From: DYJB01 sp963777165
Lineage (GTDB): Bacteria > Chloroflexota > Anaerolineae > Anaerolineales > E44-bin32
Assembly: GCA_963777165.1 (NCBI GenBank)
Contig: CAVZPO010000009.1
Span: 50,824 to 114,823, forward strand
Length of the DNA: 64,000 nucleotides
Direction of reading: 5' to 3'
In this document: in pieces, positions 1 through 8,462 of the stretch
Position numbering within the stretch: position 1 is the first letter of the stretch
Layout of the letters: every line of letters begins with the position of its first letter
The notes under the pieces: generated by a model
The model's input: the letters and a program-made list of their open reading frames with translations, nothing else
Databases searched by the model: none
What the model was told of the DNA's origin: nothing
Made by a program: the position numbers and the translations under genes

Positions 1-344
1 ATCGGCCACCACTGTTCGCGCCGGGAGGCATAGATCACCCAGAACGCCGCTCCAAGCGCGCCCAGGAAGAGCGGGCCTCCCCAGCGCCCACCGGTGGCCG
101 GCAGCGCCCAGTCAAGCAGGATCAGCGCGCCGAGCCCAAGCAGTGTGAATCCGGGAATGACCGCCCACCAGTTCTTTCGGTCGGTGAGGAAGACGAAGGT
201 AAAGATGGCGCCTGCCGCCAGGAAGCACACCGACCAGAGCAGGCTGAGGCCGCTGCGCAGGATGCCGAAGTTCTGCAGCAGCACCAGGATGCCGGCTGCC
301 ACCAGCAGAATTCCAGCCGCCAAGCGAACACGAGTGTTACCCAT
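1..344 (-). CDS. Membrane protein of the DUF5668/LiaI type (3' end beyond window)
   Basis: The reading frame starts at the ATG at 344-342, preceded by a GGAGGG ribosome site, and runs off the left edge, so the protein is incomplete. The visible 114 residues hold about four hydrophobic segments beginning with MGNTRVRLAAGILLVAAG, a pattern like the small membrane modules paired with LiaF-like proteins. It is the third gene of a leftward operon with the two genes to its right, which have similar N-terminal hairpins. In the family such proteins are linked to envelope stress sensing. No catalytic motif is visible and the exact role is unknown. Confidence 0.6.
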   Translation of the reverse strand, partial: MGNTRVRLAAGILLVAAGILVLLQNFGILRSGLSLLWSVCFLAAGAIFTFVFLTDRKNWWAVIPGFTLLGLGALILLDWALPATGGRWGGPLFLGALGAAFWVIYASRREQWWP

Positions 345-402
345 TGTCCTACCCTCCAGGCTGCCCGACACGCGGATCCGGTTCTCCCGGATAGCGAGCG
401 GG

Positions 403-1206
403 CTAGCTCAACCTAAACGCGCCGAGGCCCATGCTGACCTTGATCTCGAGCCGGTCGGCTGCGCCGGCGTAGCCCGCCGTCTGATGACCCCCAGGCACAG
501 GCAGAAAACGCGCCCGATCAATCTGCACGTCCGCCAGCCCGCTCTCTGACCGCACGAAAGCCTCGACGCCGGCTGGAACGGTTGCCTCGACCGAAGTGGC
601 GCCGCCTTCGATGCGCACCGGGCAGGTTCCCACCGGCTTGGCCGGCAGTGTGAGCACCGTCGAACTGGCGCCGGTCTTGAGCGACAGTCCGCTCACCTTG
701 AGCCCCGAGAGGTCGATCTGACTCTCGCTGGCCCCGGTCTCGAAGCCCAGGTCGAGCGGGATCGTGTCGGTCAGCGCCAGGTCCCAATCGTAAGCGCCGC
801 CCGGCCCCCAGTTCCAGGGCGTCACGAAGGCCAACGCGTCGGTGTCAGGTTTGAGATCCGCCACGAGCAGGTCGCCCTCGCGGCGCGTGCTCGGAGCCAG
901 GCCGCCGGCGAAGGAGCCGGAGGCCAGCATCCCCGGTTTGGCGCCGGCATGAACGCGCAGGATGCCGGCACCGTGGTGCACGCGCACGCGGGCGCGCGCC
1001 GTGCCCTGCAGGGCGATCTCAGCCGCGGCCATCTCTCGCCGCACGTTCCGGCGCATCACGCCGAAGAGCGTTAGTGCACCGAAGCCGATCAGCGCCAGCG
1101 GCCAGAAGAGCGACCAGGCAGGCACCGGAAGCACTCCGAAGTTATCGAGCAGGAACAAGCCCCCCATCACGATCAGAACGGAACCCCAGAAGATGGACCC
1201 TCGCAT
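403..1206 (-). CDS. LiaF-like membrane protein with toast-rack domain
   Basis: The start is taken as the ATG at 1206 (MRGSIFWGS), seven bases after AAAGG, rather than the upstream TTG. Residues 1-55 form two membrane segments around a short turn, typical of DUF5668. The rest (about 210 residues) is a soluble beta-rich domain with repeated glycine-serine turns such as LKTGASSTVLTLP, resembling the toast-rack/DUF2154 fold of LiaF and cell-wall stress proteins. It lies between two all-membrane proteins in one leftward operon. Family proteins act as membrane-anchored sensors or inhibitors, but no partner kinase is visible here. The fold call is from the pattern only. Confidence 0.65.
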   Translation of the reverse strand: MRGSIFWGSVLIVMGGLFLLDNFGVLPVPAWSLFWPLALIGFGALTLFGVMRRNVRREMAAAEIALQGTARARVRVHHGAGILRVHAGAKPGMLASGSFAGGLAPSTRREGDLLVADLKPDTDALAFVTPWNWGPGGAYDWDLALTDTIPLDLGFETGASESQIDLSGLKVSGLSLKTGASSTVLTLPAKPVGTCPVRIEGGATSVEATVPAGVEAFVRSESGLADVQIDRARFLPVPGGHQTAGYAGAADRLEIKVSMGLGAFRLS

Positions 1207-1308
1207 CGTCAACCCTTTCTCCAGAAATGGTTCAGAGGGCGGCGGGCCTCTGCGAGGCGCCGCATTGCTGACCCCCGAGTCGGTCTACGTAGAATCGGCT
1301 GCCAGGCC

Positions 1309-1821
1309 TCAGGACTTGCGACGGAACAGCGTTTGCCCCAGGAGCAGCAGGCCGCCCAGCACCAGAAGTACCGGCCAGTACGGGCTGATTTGTCCCAGGC
1401 CAAGGAACGAGCCGAAGACGACGAAAGCAACCACGCTAATCAGCATCTGCCAGAGCCCTGAGGTGATGCTCCTCTTCGACTGGCCCTGCATCAAGGCGGC
1501 GAGCACAACGCCCAGGCCGACGAAACCGGGGATCAGCGTCCAAGCGTAAGCCCAGCTCTCCCAATTGCCGGTCGCGTTCTGATAGAACAACAGGCAGCCA
1601 ATCCCGCCCACGATGCAGCCCGGGACGGCGAGTGGCGGCGTGCTGAGCGCAACTGCCAGCACCAGCATCAGGACGCCGACGCCGACAATCAGCAGCGGCC
1701 AAGTGTCCGCGGCCCGGAACCACGCACTGAGTCCGGGGACAAACTGCGCCACCAGGCAGGCAGCTCCCACGAGGATCAGGATCAAGCCTCCAACGAGGCC
1801 GCTCCGACGGCTGGTTTCCAT
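1309..1821 (-). CDS. Four-to-six-TM membrane protein (DUF5668-like)
   Basis: The ATG at 1821 follows an AAGGAG site. The 170-residue product is almost wholly hydrophobic, with segments near residues 8-27, 38-60, 65-83, 92-112, 122-142 and 147-163. It ends in a basic tail (FRRKS). It is the first gene of the leftward operon with the LiaF-like protein and the partial membrane protein. No enzymatic motif is present. It may be a structural or sensing membrane component; function unknown. Confidence 0.6.
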   Translation of the reverse strand: METSRRSGLVGGLILILVGAACLVAQFVPGLSAWFRAADTWPLLIVGVGVLMLVLAVALSTPPLAVPGCIVGGIGCLLFYQNATGNWESWAYAWTLIPGFVGLGVVLAALMQGQSKRSITSGLWQMLISVVAFVVFGSFLGLGQISPYWPVLLVLGGLLLLGQTLFRRKS

Positions 1822-2149
1822 CGCCTTCTCCTTCTTCGAGTGTCCGGCACCGCGCGAGGCGGGGCTCGGCGCGGCCGGCGCGCCGAAGGTCGAGTATAGG
1901 GCCAGTGGCCGCCCGAGGCGTAGTCACGCCCCTCATGTTGCTGGCAGACAAACGTACACCTCAGTTCAGCCTCTGGCGTGATCGGCGCGCTGGGTCAAGG
2001 GAGGGGCGCCAAGGATTCGCCGCAACCCTCCGAGGACGAAATCGCGGTTCCGGTCCCCGGAAAACAGACGGCTGGCCGGAGGAGGTGGGGCCTGATTCGG
2101 AGCCGTCCCTGCATGAGCGATCGCAGACAAGGCTGGGCCCCGGGTACCC
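1822..2149. other. Intergenic region between divergent operons
   Basis: No convincing gene is seen. It separates the leftward membrane operon from the rightward TetR operon; the promoter of the latter begins at 2150. Confidence 0.5.
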
Positions 2150-2201
2150 TTGACCGGACTGGTGGTCTCAGAGATAATCATACCGACCGGTCGGTATGAT
2201 T
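2150..2201 (+). promoter_or_regulatory. Promoter and TetR operator (perfect palindrome)
   Basis: A sigma-70-like promoter is visible: TTGACC at 2150-2155, a 17-base spacer and GATAAT at 2173-2178. A perfect 26-base palindrome spans 2176-2201, with half site AATCATACCGACC followed by its exact complement. It overlaps the -10 box and the expected start of transcription and ends nine bases before the regulator's ATG. This is the classic layout for a self-repressing TetR gene. Confidence 0.8.
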
Positions 2202-2209
2202 GGTGAAGG

Positions 2210-2809
2210 ATGAGCCCACGGACGACAGGACCAGAAACCGAAGCGCGCATCCTGAGCGCCGCCGCCGAATGCTTTTCCCGCAAGGGATTCGACAGCACCG
2301 GGGTGGCGGACGTCTGCACCACAGCCGGAGTGAGCAAAGGCGCCTTCTACCATCACTTCCCATCCAAACAGGCCGTGTTCCTGGCGCTGCTCAACCGCTG
2401 GCTGACCGTCCTGGACGAGCAGCTGCTCGCCGCGACGCAGCAGACTTCGAGTGCGGCCGAGGCGATGAAGCGCATTGCAGGCATGTCGCGCGTCGTGTTC
2501 CAATCGGCCAGTGGCCAGTTGCCGATTTTCCTCGAGTTCTGGAGCCAATCGGCACACGACCCGACCGTCTGGAAGAACACGATCGCCCCGTATCAGCGCT
2601 ACCGCGAGTACTTCAGCCTGCTGATCGAGACCGGAGTGGCCGAGGGGTCGATCCGAAAGGCAGACGCCGCCACGGCCGGGCCGGCACTCATGGCGCTGGT
2701 GATCGGAGTGCTTCTGCAGGGCCTGATGGATCCATCCGGGGCCGACTGGTCGGACGTCATGGAGCAGGGGGTTGCCCTGCTCGTACAAGGCATGCAGGGC
2801 GAGGGATGA
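2210..2809 (+). CDS. TetR/AcrR family transcriptional regulator
   Basis: The 199-residue protein has an N-terminal helix-turn-helix (residues about 10-55, with GVADVCTTAGVSKGAFYHHF, the typical TetR recognition region) and a helical C-terminal ligand domain of normal length. The ATG at 2210 has only a weak ribosome site (GGTG four bases upstream), but it is the only start that gives a full TetR N-terminus. The palindrome just upstream is its probable operator. Its TGA is followed after one base by the start of the epimerase-SDR gene, so the two are co-transcribed and the regulator probably controls that enzyme in response to a small molecule. Confidence 0.88.
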   Translation: MSPRTTGPETEARILSAAAECFSRKGFDSTGVADVCTTAGVSKGAFYHHFPSKQAVFLALLNRWLTVLDEQLLAATQQTSSAAEAMKRIAGMSRVVFQSASGQLPIFLEFWSQSAHDPTVWKNTIAPYQRYREYFSLLIETGVAEGSIRKADAATAGPALMALVIGVLLQGLMDPSGADWSDVMEQGVALLVQGMQGEG

Positions 2810-2810
2810 A

Positions 2811-4595
2811 ATGAAGGTATTGCTCACCGGTGCGTTTGGCAATGTGGGCCTCAGCGCGCTTCAAGAACTGCTGGCGCGCGGGCATCGGGTGCGGTGTTTC
2901 GACCTGAGGACACCTGCCAACCTCCGGCTGGCACGCCGCCTGGCGCGGAAGGCCGAGGTCGTCTGGGGGGACATGCGCTCGGCGGAGGATGTCGCCGAGG
3001 CGGCCCGCGATGTGGACGTCGTGATCCATCTGGCGTTCATCATCCCGAAGCTTTCGGCCACAGGGGTCGACTCAGAGAAGGAGCCGGACCTGGCGCGCCG
3101 GGTCAACGTCGGGGGGACACGCAATCTGATTCGGGCGATGCGCGCACAGCCTCAACCGCCGCGGCTGATATTCTCTTCGTCCCTGCACGTCTACGGTATG
3201 ACGCAGCACCTGCTTCCGCCGCGGACCGTCGACGACCTGCCGCAACCGGTGGAGCATTACGCTCGCCACAAGGTGGCCTGCGAACGGATGATCCGCATCT
3301 CCGGCCTGCGCTGGAGCATCCTGCGCTTCGGGGCTGTCCTGCCGCTTAGCGTCCGCCCTGACCCCGGCATGTTCGACGTGCCGCTGGGCAATCGGATCGA
3401 ATTCGTGCACACGCGCGATGTCGGCGTGGCGCTGGCCCATGCTGTCGAAAGCGACGCCATCTGGGGACGGGTGCTGCTGATCGGCGGCGGTCCTCGATGC
3501 CAGCTCACCTATCGGCAGATGATGACCTCGATCCTGACCGCCATGGGCGTCGGCCCGCTGCCGGATTCGGCCTTCACCGACGAGCCGTTTGCCACCGACT
3601 GGCTCGATACGCGCGAGTCCGAACGACTGCTCCACTATCAGCGGCGTACGCTCACCGATTTCACCCGCGAGCTGGCGCTGCGCCTCGGGCTGCGCCGTCT
3701 GCTGGCGCGTGCCTTCCGACCCTTCGTGCGCGCCTGGCTGATGCGCCAATCGCCGACGCTGCAGAAGGCGCGCCGCGCTCCGTGGACAGGGCAAGTGGCG
3801 GTCGTCACCGGGGCCTCGTCCGGGATCGGCGCCGCCACGGCGCGCAGGCTGGCCGCCGAGGGTATGGCGCTGGCGCTGGTCGCCCGCCGGGGAGACCGAC
3901 TGGAGGACCTGGCGCGCGAGCTGCAGCAGTCCGGCGGGATCGCTCGCGTCTACGTGGCCGACCTGGCCGACGAAGGTGAGCGCGTCCGACTGGTGCAGGA
4001 CATCCGGCGCGACCTGGGGCCGATCGACGTACTGGTCAACAACGCCGGCACGGCCTGGTATGGATTGGGGCAGGAGATGGGTTGGACGACGGCGCGCGAT
4101 ATGGTCCAGCTCAACGCCTCGGCCACCGTGCACCTGACGCTGATGTGCCTGCCGGATATGCTGCATCGCGGCCGAGGGTCGGTGATCAACATCAGCTCCG
4201 TCGCCGGTGGATTCCCCAATCAGGGCGTCGCCGTCTACAGCGGGACGAAGTCGTTTATCGATTCCTTCACCACCGCGCTGCACCGCGAGCTCGTCGGCAC
4301 AGGCGTCCGCGTCGGGGCGGTGCGCCCTGGGTATGTGGAGACCGAGCTCTCGCAGCGGTCGGCCGAACAACCCGGTGGGCACCCGATCCCCGGAAGGCGC
4401 TGGGGTGTGAGCCCGGACCTGGTGGCCCGGGCGGTGACTTCGATGCTTCGCCGCCCGCGCCGGACCGTCTACGTGCCTGGCTGGCAGCGAATCGTGCCGT
4501 GGATCGAGCTGACGTTCGGCTGGCTGATCGACCGCCTCGGGCCGCTGCTGCTCCGCCGTCAGCGTCGCTTAGTGCGCCGCGGCATGGACGCCTGA
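2811..4595 (+). CDS. Fused NAD-dependent epimerase / short-chain dehydrogenase
   Basis: The 594-residue protein starts at the ATG at 2811, after GAGGG. Residues 1 to about 300 are an NAD-dependent epimerase domain: Rossmann motif TGAFGNVG at the N-terminus and a Tyr-x3-Lys pair in YARHKVACE. Residues about 335-590 are a classical SDR: TGASSGIG, NNAG, and a Ser/Tyr/Lys catalytic set in INISSVAGG and YSGTK. Both nucleotide sites and both catalytic sets look intact, so this is a two-enzyme fusion. The C-terminus has a hydrophobic stretch near IELTFGWLIDRLGPLLL that could touch the membrane. It is co-expressed with the TetR gene. The substrate is unknown; a lipid or sterol-like carbonyl is one possibility. 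Confidence 0.85.
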   Translation: MKVLLTGAFGNVGLSALQELLARGHRVRCFDLRTPANLRLARRLARKAEVVWGDMRSAEDVAEAARDVDVVIHLAFIIPKLSATGVDSEKEPDLARRVNVGGTRNLIRAMRAQPQPPRLIFSSSLHVYGMTQHLLPPRTVDDLPQPVEHYARHKVACERMIRISGLRWSILRFGAVLPLSVRPDPGMFDVPLGNRIEFVHTRDVGVALAHAVESDAIWGRVLLIGGGPRCQLTYRQMMTSILTAMGVGPLPDSAFTDEPFATDWLDTRESERLLHYQRRTLTDFTRELALRLGLRRLLARAFRPFVRAWLMRQSPTLQKARRAPWTGQVAVVTGASSGIGAATARRLAAEGMALALVARRGDRLEDLARELQQSGGIARVYVADLADEGERVRLVQDIRRDLGPIDVLVNNAGTAWYGLGQEMGWTTARDMVQLNASATVHLTLMCLPDMLHRGRGSVINISSVAGGFPNQGVAVYSGTKSFIDSFTTALHRELVGTGVRVGAVRPGYVETELSQRSAEQPGGHPIPGRRWGVSPDLVARAVTSMLRRPRRTVYVPGWQRIVPWIELTFGWLIDRLGPLLLRRQRRLVRRGMDA

Positions 4596-4741
4596 TCAGA
4601 TTTGAGTTCCGGCGCCTGAATCGACGAACGCTGTTCCAATCGCACCCTTCGCCGAGCGCATAGATAGCCCCAGTCGATCCACCCCACACGGTGAGCGTCG
4701 CTTGCGATGCGCCTGCCGGCCCGGTCTGTCGGACACTAAGA

Positions 4742-4772
4742 CACAACCCCGGCACTCAGCGCCGGGGTTGTG
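4742..4772. terminator. Bidirectional hairpin between convergent genes
   Basis: A perfect 12-bp stem (CACAACCCCGGC with its complement) encloses a 7-base loop, between the ends of the epimerase-SDR gene and the convergent VIT gene. There is no strong T-run, so it may act weakly in both directions. Confidence 0.65.
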
Positions 4773-4822
4773 ATTCAGAGCCAGCCGTGCGGGGTGGCGA
4801 GGCCCGGTGCGTCGCCAGGGGG

Positions 4823-5635
4823 TCAGCCGCCGGCGCCGAGTCCCTTGAGCAGAACGCCGACGATGTAAGCGACACCCGCTGCCGCTCCGCCGACTACAAG
4901 CATCTCCAACCCGCTCTTGAAGAAGTTGCGCTCGGTGACCAGGACTTTCGCCGCACCCAGCCCAAACAACGCCGCAGCCGACAGGAGCATCGAAGTGGGG
5001 AACGCAATCCCCGCCGGGATCGGCGCCACCAGCCCGATCAGGTAGATCAGCAGCGGGATGGAACCGGCGAGGATGAACGAACCGAGCGTGGCCAGGGCGC
5101 TGGTCAGAGGGTTGTGCTCGTCCTTCAACATCCCGAGCTCCTCAACCATCATCGTTTTGACCCACAGATCCGGCTGCTTGGTTTGAATGTCCACCAGCCG
5201 GGTGGCGTCCTCGTCGGAGTAGCCCTTGGCGCGATAGGCCTCGATCAGCTCGGTGCGTTCGCCGTCTGGAAAGTGCTCGACCTCCCAGGCCTCGCGTTGG
5301 TACTCGCGATCGTAGTACTCCTGGTCGCTCTTGGAGGACAAGTAGGCCCCCACCGCCATCGAGAATCCGTCGGCGAAGAGGTTGGCCAGGCCAAGGATCA
5401 ACACCACGCCGCTGCCGAGCTGCGCACCGGCCACGCCGCTGACCACGGCAAAGGTGGTGACGATCCCGTCCAGTCCGCCGTAGACCATGGCGCCCAGGTA
5501 CGCGTGGCTGGGAGCGCCGTGCTCCTCGCGAGCCGAGGTGGCGATCCTTCCGGCCGCATGCGCCTCAGCTGAGCCGCTCAGATCGCCCTTGCGGTACGCG
5601 TCACGTGCCTGGTCCACTCGCTTCATCAAACTCAT
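4823..5635 (-). CDS. VIT1/CCC1-family Fe2+/Mn2+ transporter
   Basis: The 270-residue membrane protein starts at 5635 after GGAGG. It carries the family landmarks DGIVTTFAVVSG near residue 54 and LFADGFSMAVGAYLSS near residue 86, then a soluble Glu-rich loop (about residues 104-160, with YYDREYQREAWEVEHF) and three more membrane segments at the C-terminus. Family members move ferrous iron or manganese out of the cytosol using the Glu-rich loop as a metal site. It is the last gene of a leftward operon after the MFS and methyltransferase genes. The metal specificity cannot be read from the sequence. Confidence 0.85.
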   Translation of the reverse strand: MSLMKRVDQARDAYRKGDLSGSAEAHAAGRIATSAREEHGAPSHAYLGAMVYGGLDGIVTTFAVVSGVAGAQLGSGVVLILGLANLFADGFSMAVGAYLSSKSDQEYYDREYQREAWEVEHFPDGERTELIEAYRAKGYSDEDATRLVDIQTKQPDLWVKTMMVEELGMLKDEHNPLTSALATLGSFILAGSIPLLIYLIGLVAPIPAGIAFPTSMLLSAAALFGLGAAKVLVTERNFFKSGLEMLVVGGAAAGVAYIVGVLLKGLGAGG

Positions 5636-5690
5636 GTCTCAACCTCCGAGATGTTGCGGTTTCCATTCCCCGCGTGAGAGGATGGCGTGC

Positions 5691-6947
5691 TTATGCGGCG
5701 CTGGGCGCGGCGGGTGCGGGGGCCGGGATCTGGCTGGCCTCGCGCCGGTGAAGCCGGAGGAACATCGCTGCCGAGGCCACGCCGATCACCGCCGCGGCGT
5801 ACCACACCCAGCGCGGGTCGTAGCGGTCCATCACCACACCGGCCATCAGAGGAGCCAGCGCGCTCGGCACCACCCAGGCGAAGCCGAAGACGGCCATGTA
5901 GCGGCCGCGCTTGTCCTCCGGAGCCATGCGGGCAACCAGCGCCTGCATCATCGGCGCCACCAGCATCTCGCCCACGGTCAGGATGATCATAGCGATGGCG
6001 AACCACGCGTAGGTCGTCGCCGGCCCGTAGAGCCCGAACCCAATGGCGTACAGCAGGGTGCCGATGACCATGATCAGGTAGGCGGGGCGCTTCTCGATCC
6101 GACGCGTGATCCAGAACTGCATCACGACTACCATGGCGGCGTTCAGGCTGAGCAGGGCGCCGTAACCTCGCTCGGGCACACCGTGGAGGTCCCTGAGATA
6201 GACGCCCAGTGTGCTGTTCATCTGCAGGTAGACAAAGCCTTGCAGCATGCACGCCAGGATGAAGAAGACGAAGGTGGCATCCCTGAGAGGTTGGGCGTAG
6301 CCGCCGAACGTCCGGGCAATCGACTCGGGTTCTTGGTGGCCGATGCGCTGCGGTTTGGTCTCGGGCAGAAAGGCCAGAACGATCAGCGCCGTCAGGCTGC
6401 TGGCCACGGTGTCGGCGATGAACAAAAGCAGGTAGGAGCGCGAGGCCAGCAGGCCGCCGATCGCCGGGCCGATGACCACCGCCAGGTTGAAGACCACACG
6501 CAGCAGTCCGAAGCCGCCGGGGCGCTGCTCTTCCGGCAGGATGTCTGCCACCGCCGCCTGGTAGGCGGGCCCGCCGACGTCGGCCAACAGCCCCACCAGC
6601 ACGGCGAGCACGTAGAAGGCTTGCAGCGAGTCGATCAGGCCCATCATCAATGTGCTGATTGCCGTGGTGATCAGGCTGAAGACGATCACCCCTTTGCGCC
6701 CCAGCCGATCCGCCAGCGCGCCGCCGATCAGGCCGCCGAAGACACTCGGCACCGAGAACAGCAGGAACAGGATTCCGACCTCGGTCATGCCGACGCCGAA
6801 CTTACTCGTGATGTACAGGGCGAAGAAGGGGAAGATCAGCGCTCCCCCGAGCCGATCGATGAAGGTCACGATGGCCAGCGTCCAGAAGGGGCGCGGGTAT
6901 TCGTGGTAGAGCCGAACCGCGGAGAGGTAGGGCCGGCGCAGGCTCAT
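5691..6947 (-). CDS. MFS family transporter
   Basis: The 418-residue protein has about twelve hydrophobic segments and the MFS motif A between helices 2 and 3 (GGALADRLGRKG). The cytoplasmic centre lies near residues 205-220. It resembles drug-efflux members of the MdtH/YceL type. Its ATG overlaps the stop of the upstream methyltransferase gene as ATGA, so translation is coupled, and the VIT gene follows 55 bases later. The substrate is unknown; pairing with a methyltransferase may mean export of a methylated compound (inference). Confidence 0.85.
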   Translation of the reverse strand: MSLRRPYLSAVRLYHEYPRPFWTLAIVTFIDRLGGALIFPFFALYITSKFGVGMTEVGILFLLFSVPSVFGGLIGGALADRLGRKGVIVFSLITTAISTLMMGLIDSLQAFYVLAVLVGLLADVGGPAYQAAVADILPEEQRPGGFGLLRVVFNLAVVIGPAIGGLLASRSYLLLFIADTVASSLTALIVLAFLPETKPQRIGHQEPESIARTFGGYAQPLRDATFVFFILACMLQGFVYLQMNSTLGVYLRDLHGVPERGYGALLSLNAAMVVVMQFWITRRIEKRPAYLIMVIGTLLYAIGFGLYGPATTYAWFAIAMIILTVGEMLVAPMMQALVARMAPEDKRGRYMAVFGFAWVVPSALAPLMAGVVMDRYDPRWVWYAAAVIGVASAAMFLRLHRREASQIPAPAPAAPSAA

Positions 6948-7699
6948 GAGGTCACTCCGACGCGCTCGGCGATCAGCATGATCTCGAACTCCTCGGGGTC
7001 CAACGGCCTCCGCCCCCAGGTGCCGGCGGTGCCTCCGCCCACATGTTCGATGGCGAATCCCGCAGAGGCGAACAGCGCGCTGAGGTCCTCCGGCCGGTGA
7101 CCATGTTCATAGACGATGACCTGACGTGCACCGTCCTCGGCCTCCCACTCCATCGACACGCGCTCCGTCAGCGTCGCCGGGTCAAACGTCCCGGCGGCGA
7201 CATCCTCGGCGCCGTACTGGCGCAGGAAGCGCAGGCCGTTCGACGCCGTGAGGACCAGGCGAGCGCCGGGCCGCAGGCAGCGTGCCAGGTTCCAGGCAAT
7301 GGCGGCGTCATGCGCCAGCGGATCCTCCCCGGCGCTGATCAGGCCGAAGGCGCCCTCGCACAGGCAGATGGCGGCGTCGAATTGATTCGGCGCGGCGAAG
7401 CGCGTGGCATCCGCCTGGACCCAATCGACGGTGATGTGCGCCTGTTGCGCGGCGGCCTTCGCCTGGCGCAGCATCCCGCGCGACAGGTCGACCCCCACCA
7501 TGCGACAGCCGCGGCGCGCCAGTTCGACCGCATGCCTCCCGGTCCCGCACCCCAGATCGAGAATTCGAGCCCCCTTCGTCAAGCGCAGCTCGGCCACCAG
7601 GAACTCCACCTCGGCGGTGGTGTTCCGGGTGAATACATTCTGCATGTAGAAGGGCGCGTGCCCATCGAAGAAGGCACTCCAGCCTTCCTTTGCGTTCAT
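6944..7699 (-). CDS. Class I SAM-dependent methyltransferase
   Basis: The chosen start is the ATG at 7699 (MNAKEGWSAFFDG), which has AAGG nine bases upstream; an in-frame ATG at 7726 lacks a good site. Motif I is ILDLGCGTGRHAVELA near residue 45, followed by the acidic GVDLS of motif II and QADATRF of motif III. The length, about 250 residues, fits the UbiE/COQ5-like class. It is the first gene of the leftward operon with MFS and VIT genes. A GATAAT box at 7767-7762 on the minus strand could be its -10 element. The methyl acceptor is unknown. Confidence 0.83.
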   Translation of the reverse strand: MNAKEGWSAFFDGHAPFYMQNVFTRNTTAEVEFLVAELRLTKGARILDLGCGTGRHAVELARRGCRMVGVDLSRGMLRQAKAAAQQAHITVDWVQADATRFAAPNQFDAAICLCEGAFGLISAGEDPLAHDAAIAWNLARCLRPGARLVLTASNGLRFLRQYGAEDVAAGTFDPATLTERVSMEWEAEDGARQVIVYEHGHRPEDLSALFASAGFAIEHVGGGTAGTWGRRPLDPEEFEIMLIAERVGVTS

Positions 7700-8427
7700 T
7701 CCGAACCTTGTCCCGCAGGGGAACATGAGTGTGGCGGAACGTACCCTTGGGATCGGGACGTATTATCACACGGTTGGTGTCTGGGACCGCCTTCGAATCG
7801 CTTTGCGCCAGACCGGCAAACAAGCTCGCTCCGCCGCGACATATGTCTCTCTTGGATGGCCTCGACCGTTCTACTGGGCCCTGCCTGGATGAGCGCACAC
7901 CTTGACACCCCCGCGGGATTGGAATCGAGAAGTGAACGGCTGCGAGTGGGCGAGCACAATCGGAAGGGTGGGGCGGACGGGAGCATTCGCGCGAGGGAAC
8001 CGGTCCTGATCCTATTGGGCCTGCGTCTCGGCCGCGCCCCCCAATTCCACATCGGCTCCCGACGAGTGATGCTCGTTGACTACTAGGAGGCGGCTGCGCG
8101 CTTGCCTTGCGACCGGGACCGCCGTTTCCAGGCTCAGCCGGTCGACGTCCTTGCCGACCGAGATCGGGGATCGCCATCGCTTCATCGGCGACCTCGCTGC
8201 AAGCCTCCGTACGGGTCGCCCGGCGAGGGGCTCGCGCAGCGCAGCTCCAGGCCATTGGGTTTCGATCTACTTGCCTGGATCGCGGGTCAATTCAGGTCGT
8301 CCTTCTGGCTCGCCGGAAGTTCCTCCCTGCCTGGGCGCGTCCATGGGTTGCGAAGTGCCCTTTGCCATGGCCTGTGACATGCGCCCGAAGCCCCTGCCGG
8401 CAGCTTCGTGAGAGCCTCAAATTTAGC
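7700..8427. other. Long intergenic region without a convincing gene
   Basis: About 730 bases separate the divergent methyltransferase and DtxR operons. Short open frames in several phases show no recognisable protein. Only the probable promoters at its two edges are supported. Confidence 0.45.
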
Positions 8428-8456
8428 TTGACCTAATAATAGAATTAGGATACACT
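8428..8456 (+). promoter_or_regulatory. Promoter with DtxR-like dyad; probably leaderless transcript
   Basis: TTGACC at 8428-8433, a 17-base spacer and TACACT at 8451-8456 form a sigma-70-like promoter. An inverted repeat, CCTAAT (8432-8437) and ATTAGG (8444-8449), lies in the spacer and resembles half sites of DtxR/IdeR/MntR boxes. The predicted transcription start falls at or next to the ATG at 8463, with no ribosome site, so the mRNA may be leaderless and self-repressed. Confidence 0.6.
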
Positions 8457-8462
8457 CACTCC

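Noticed and set aside
5487..7100. 537-residue plus-strand open frame
   Set aside because: Antisense to the MFS and VIT genes, which have membrane and family motifs; the product is low-complexity and His/Gln-rich.
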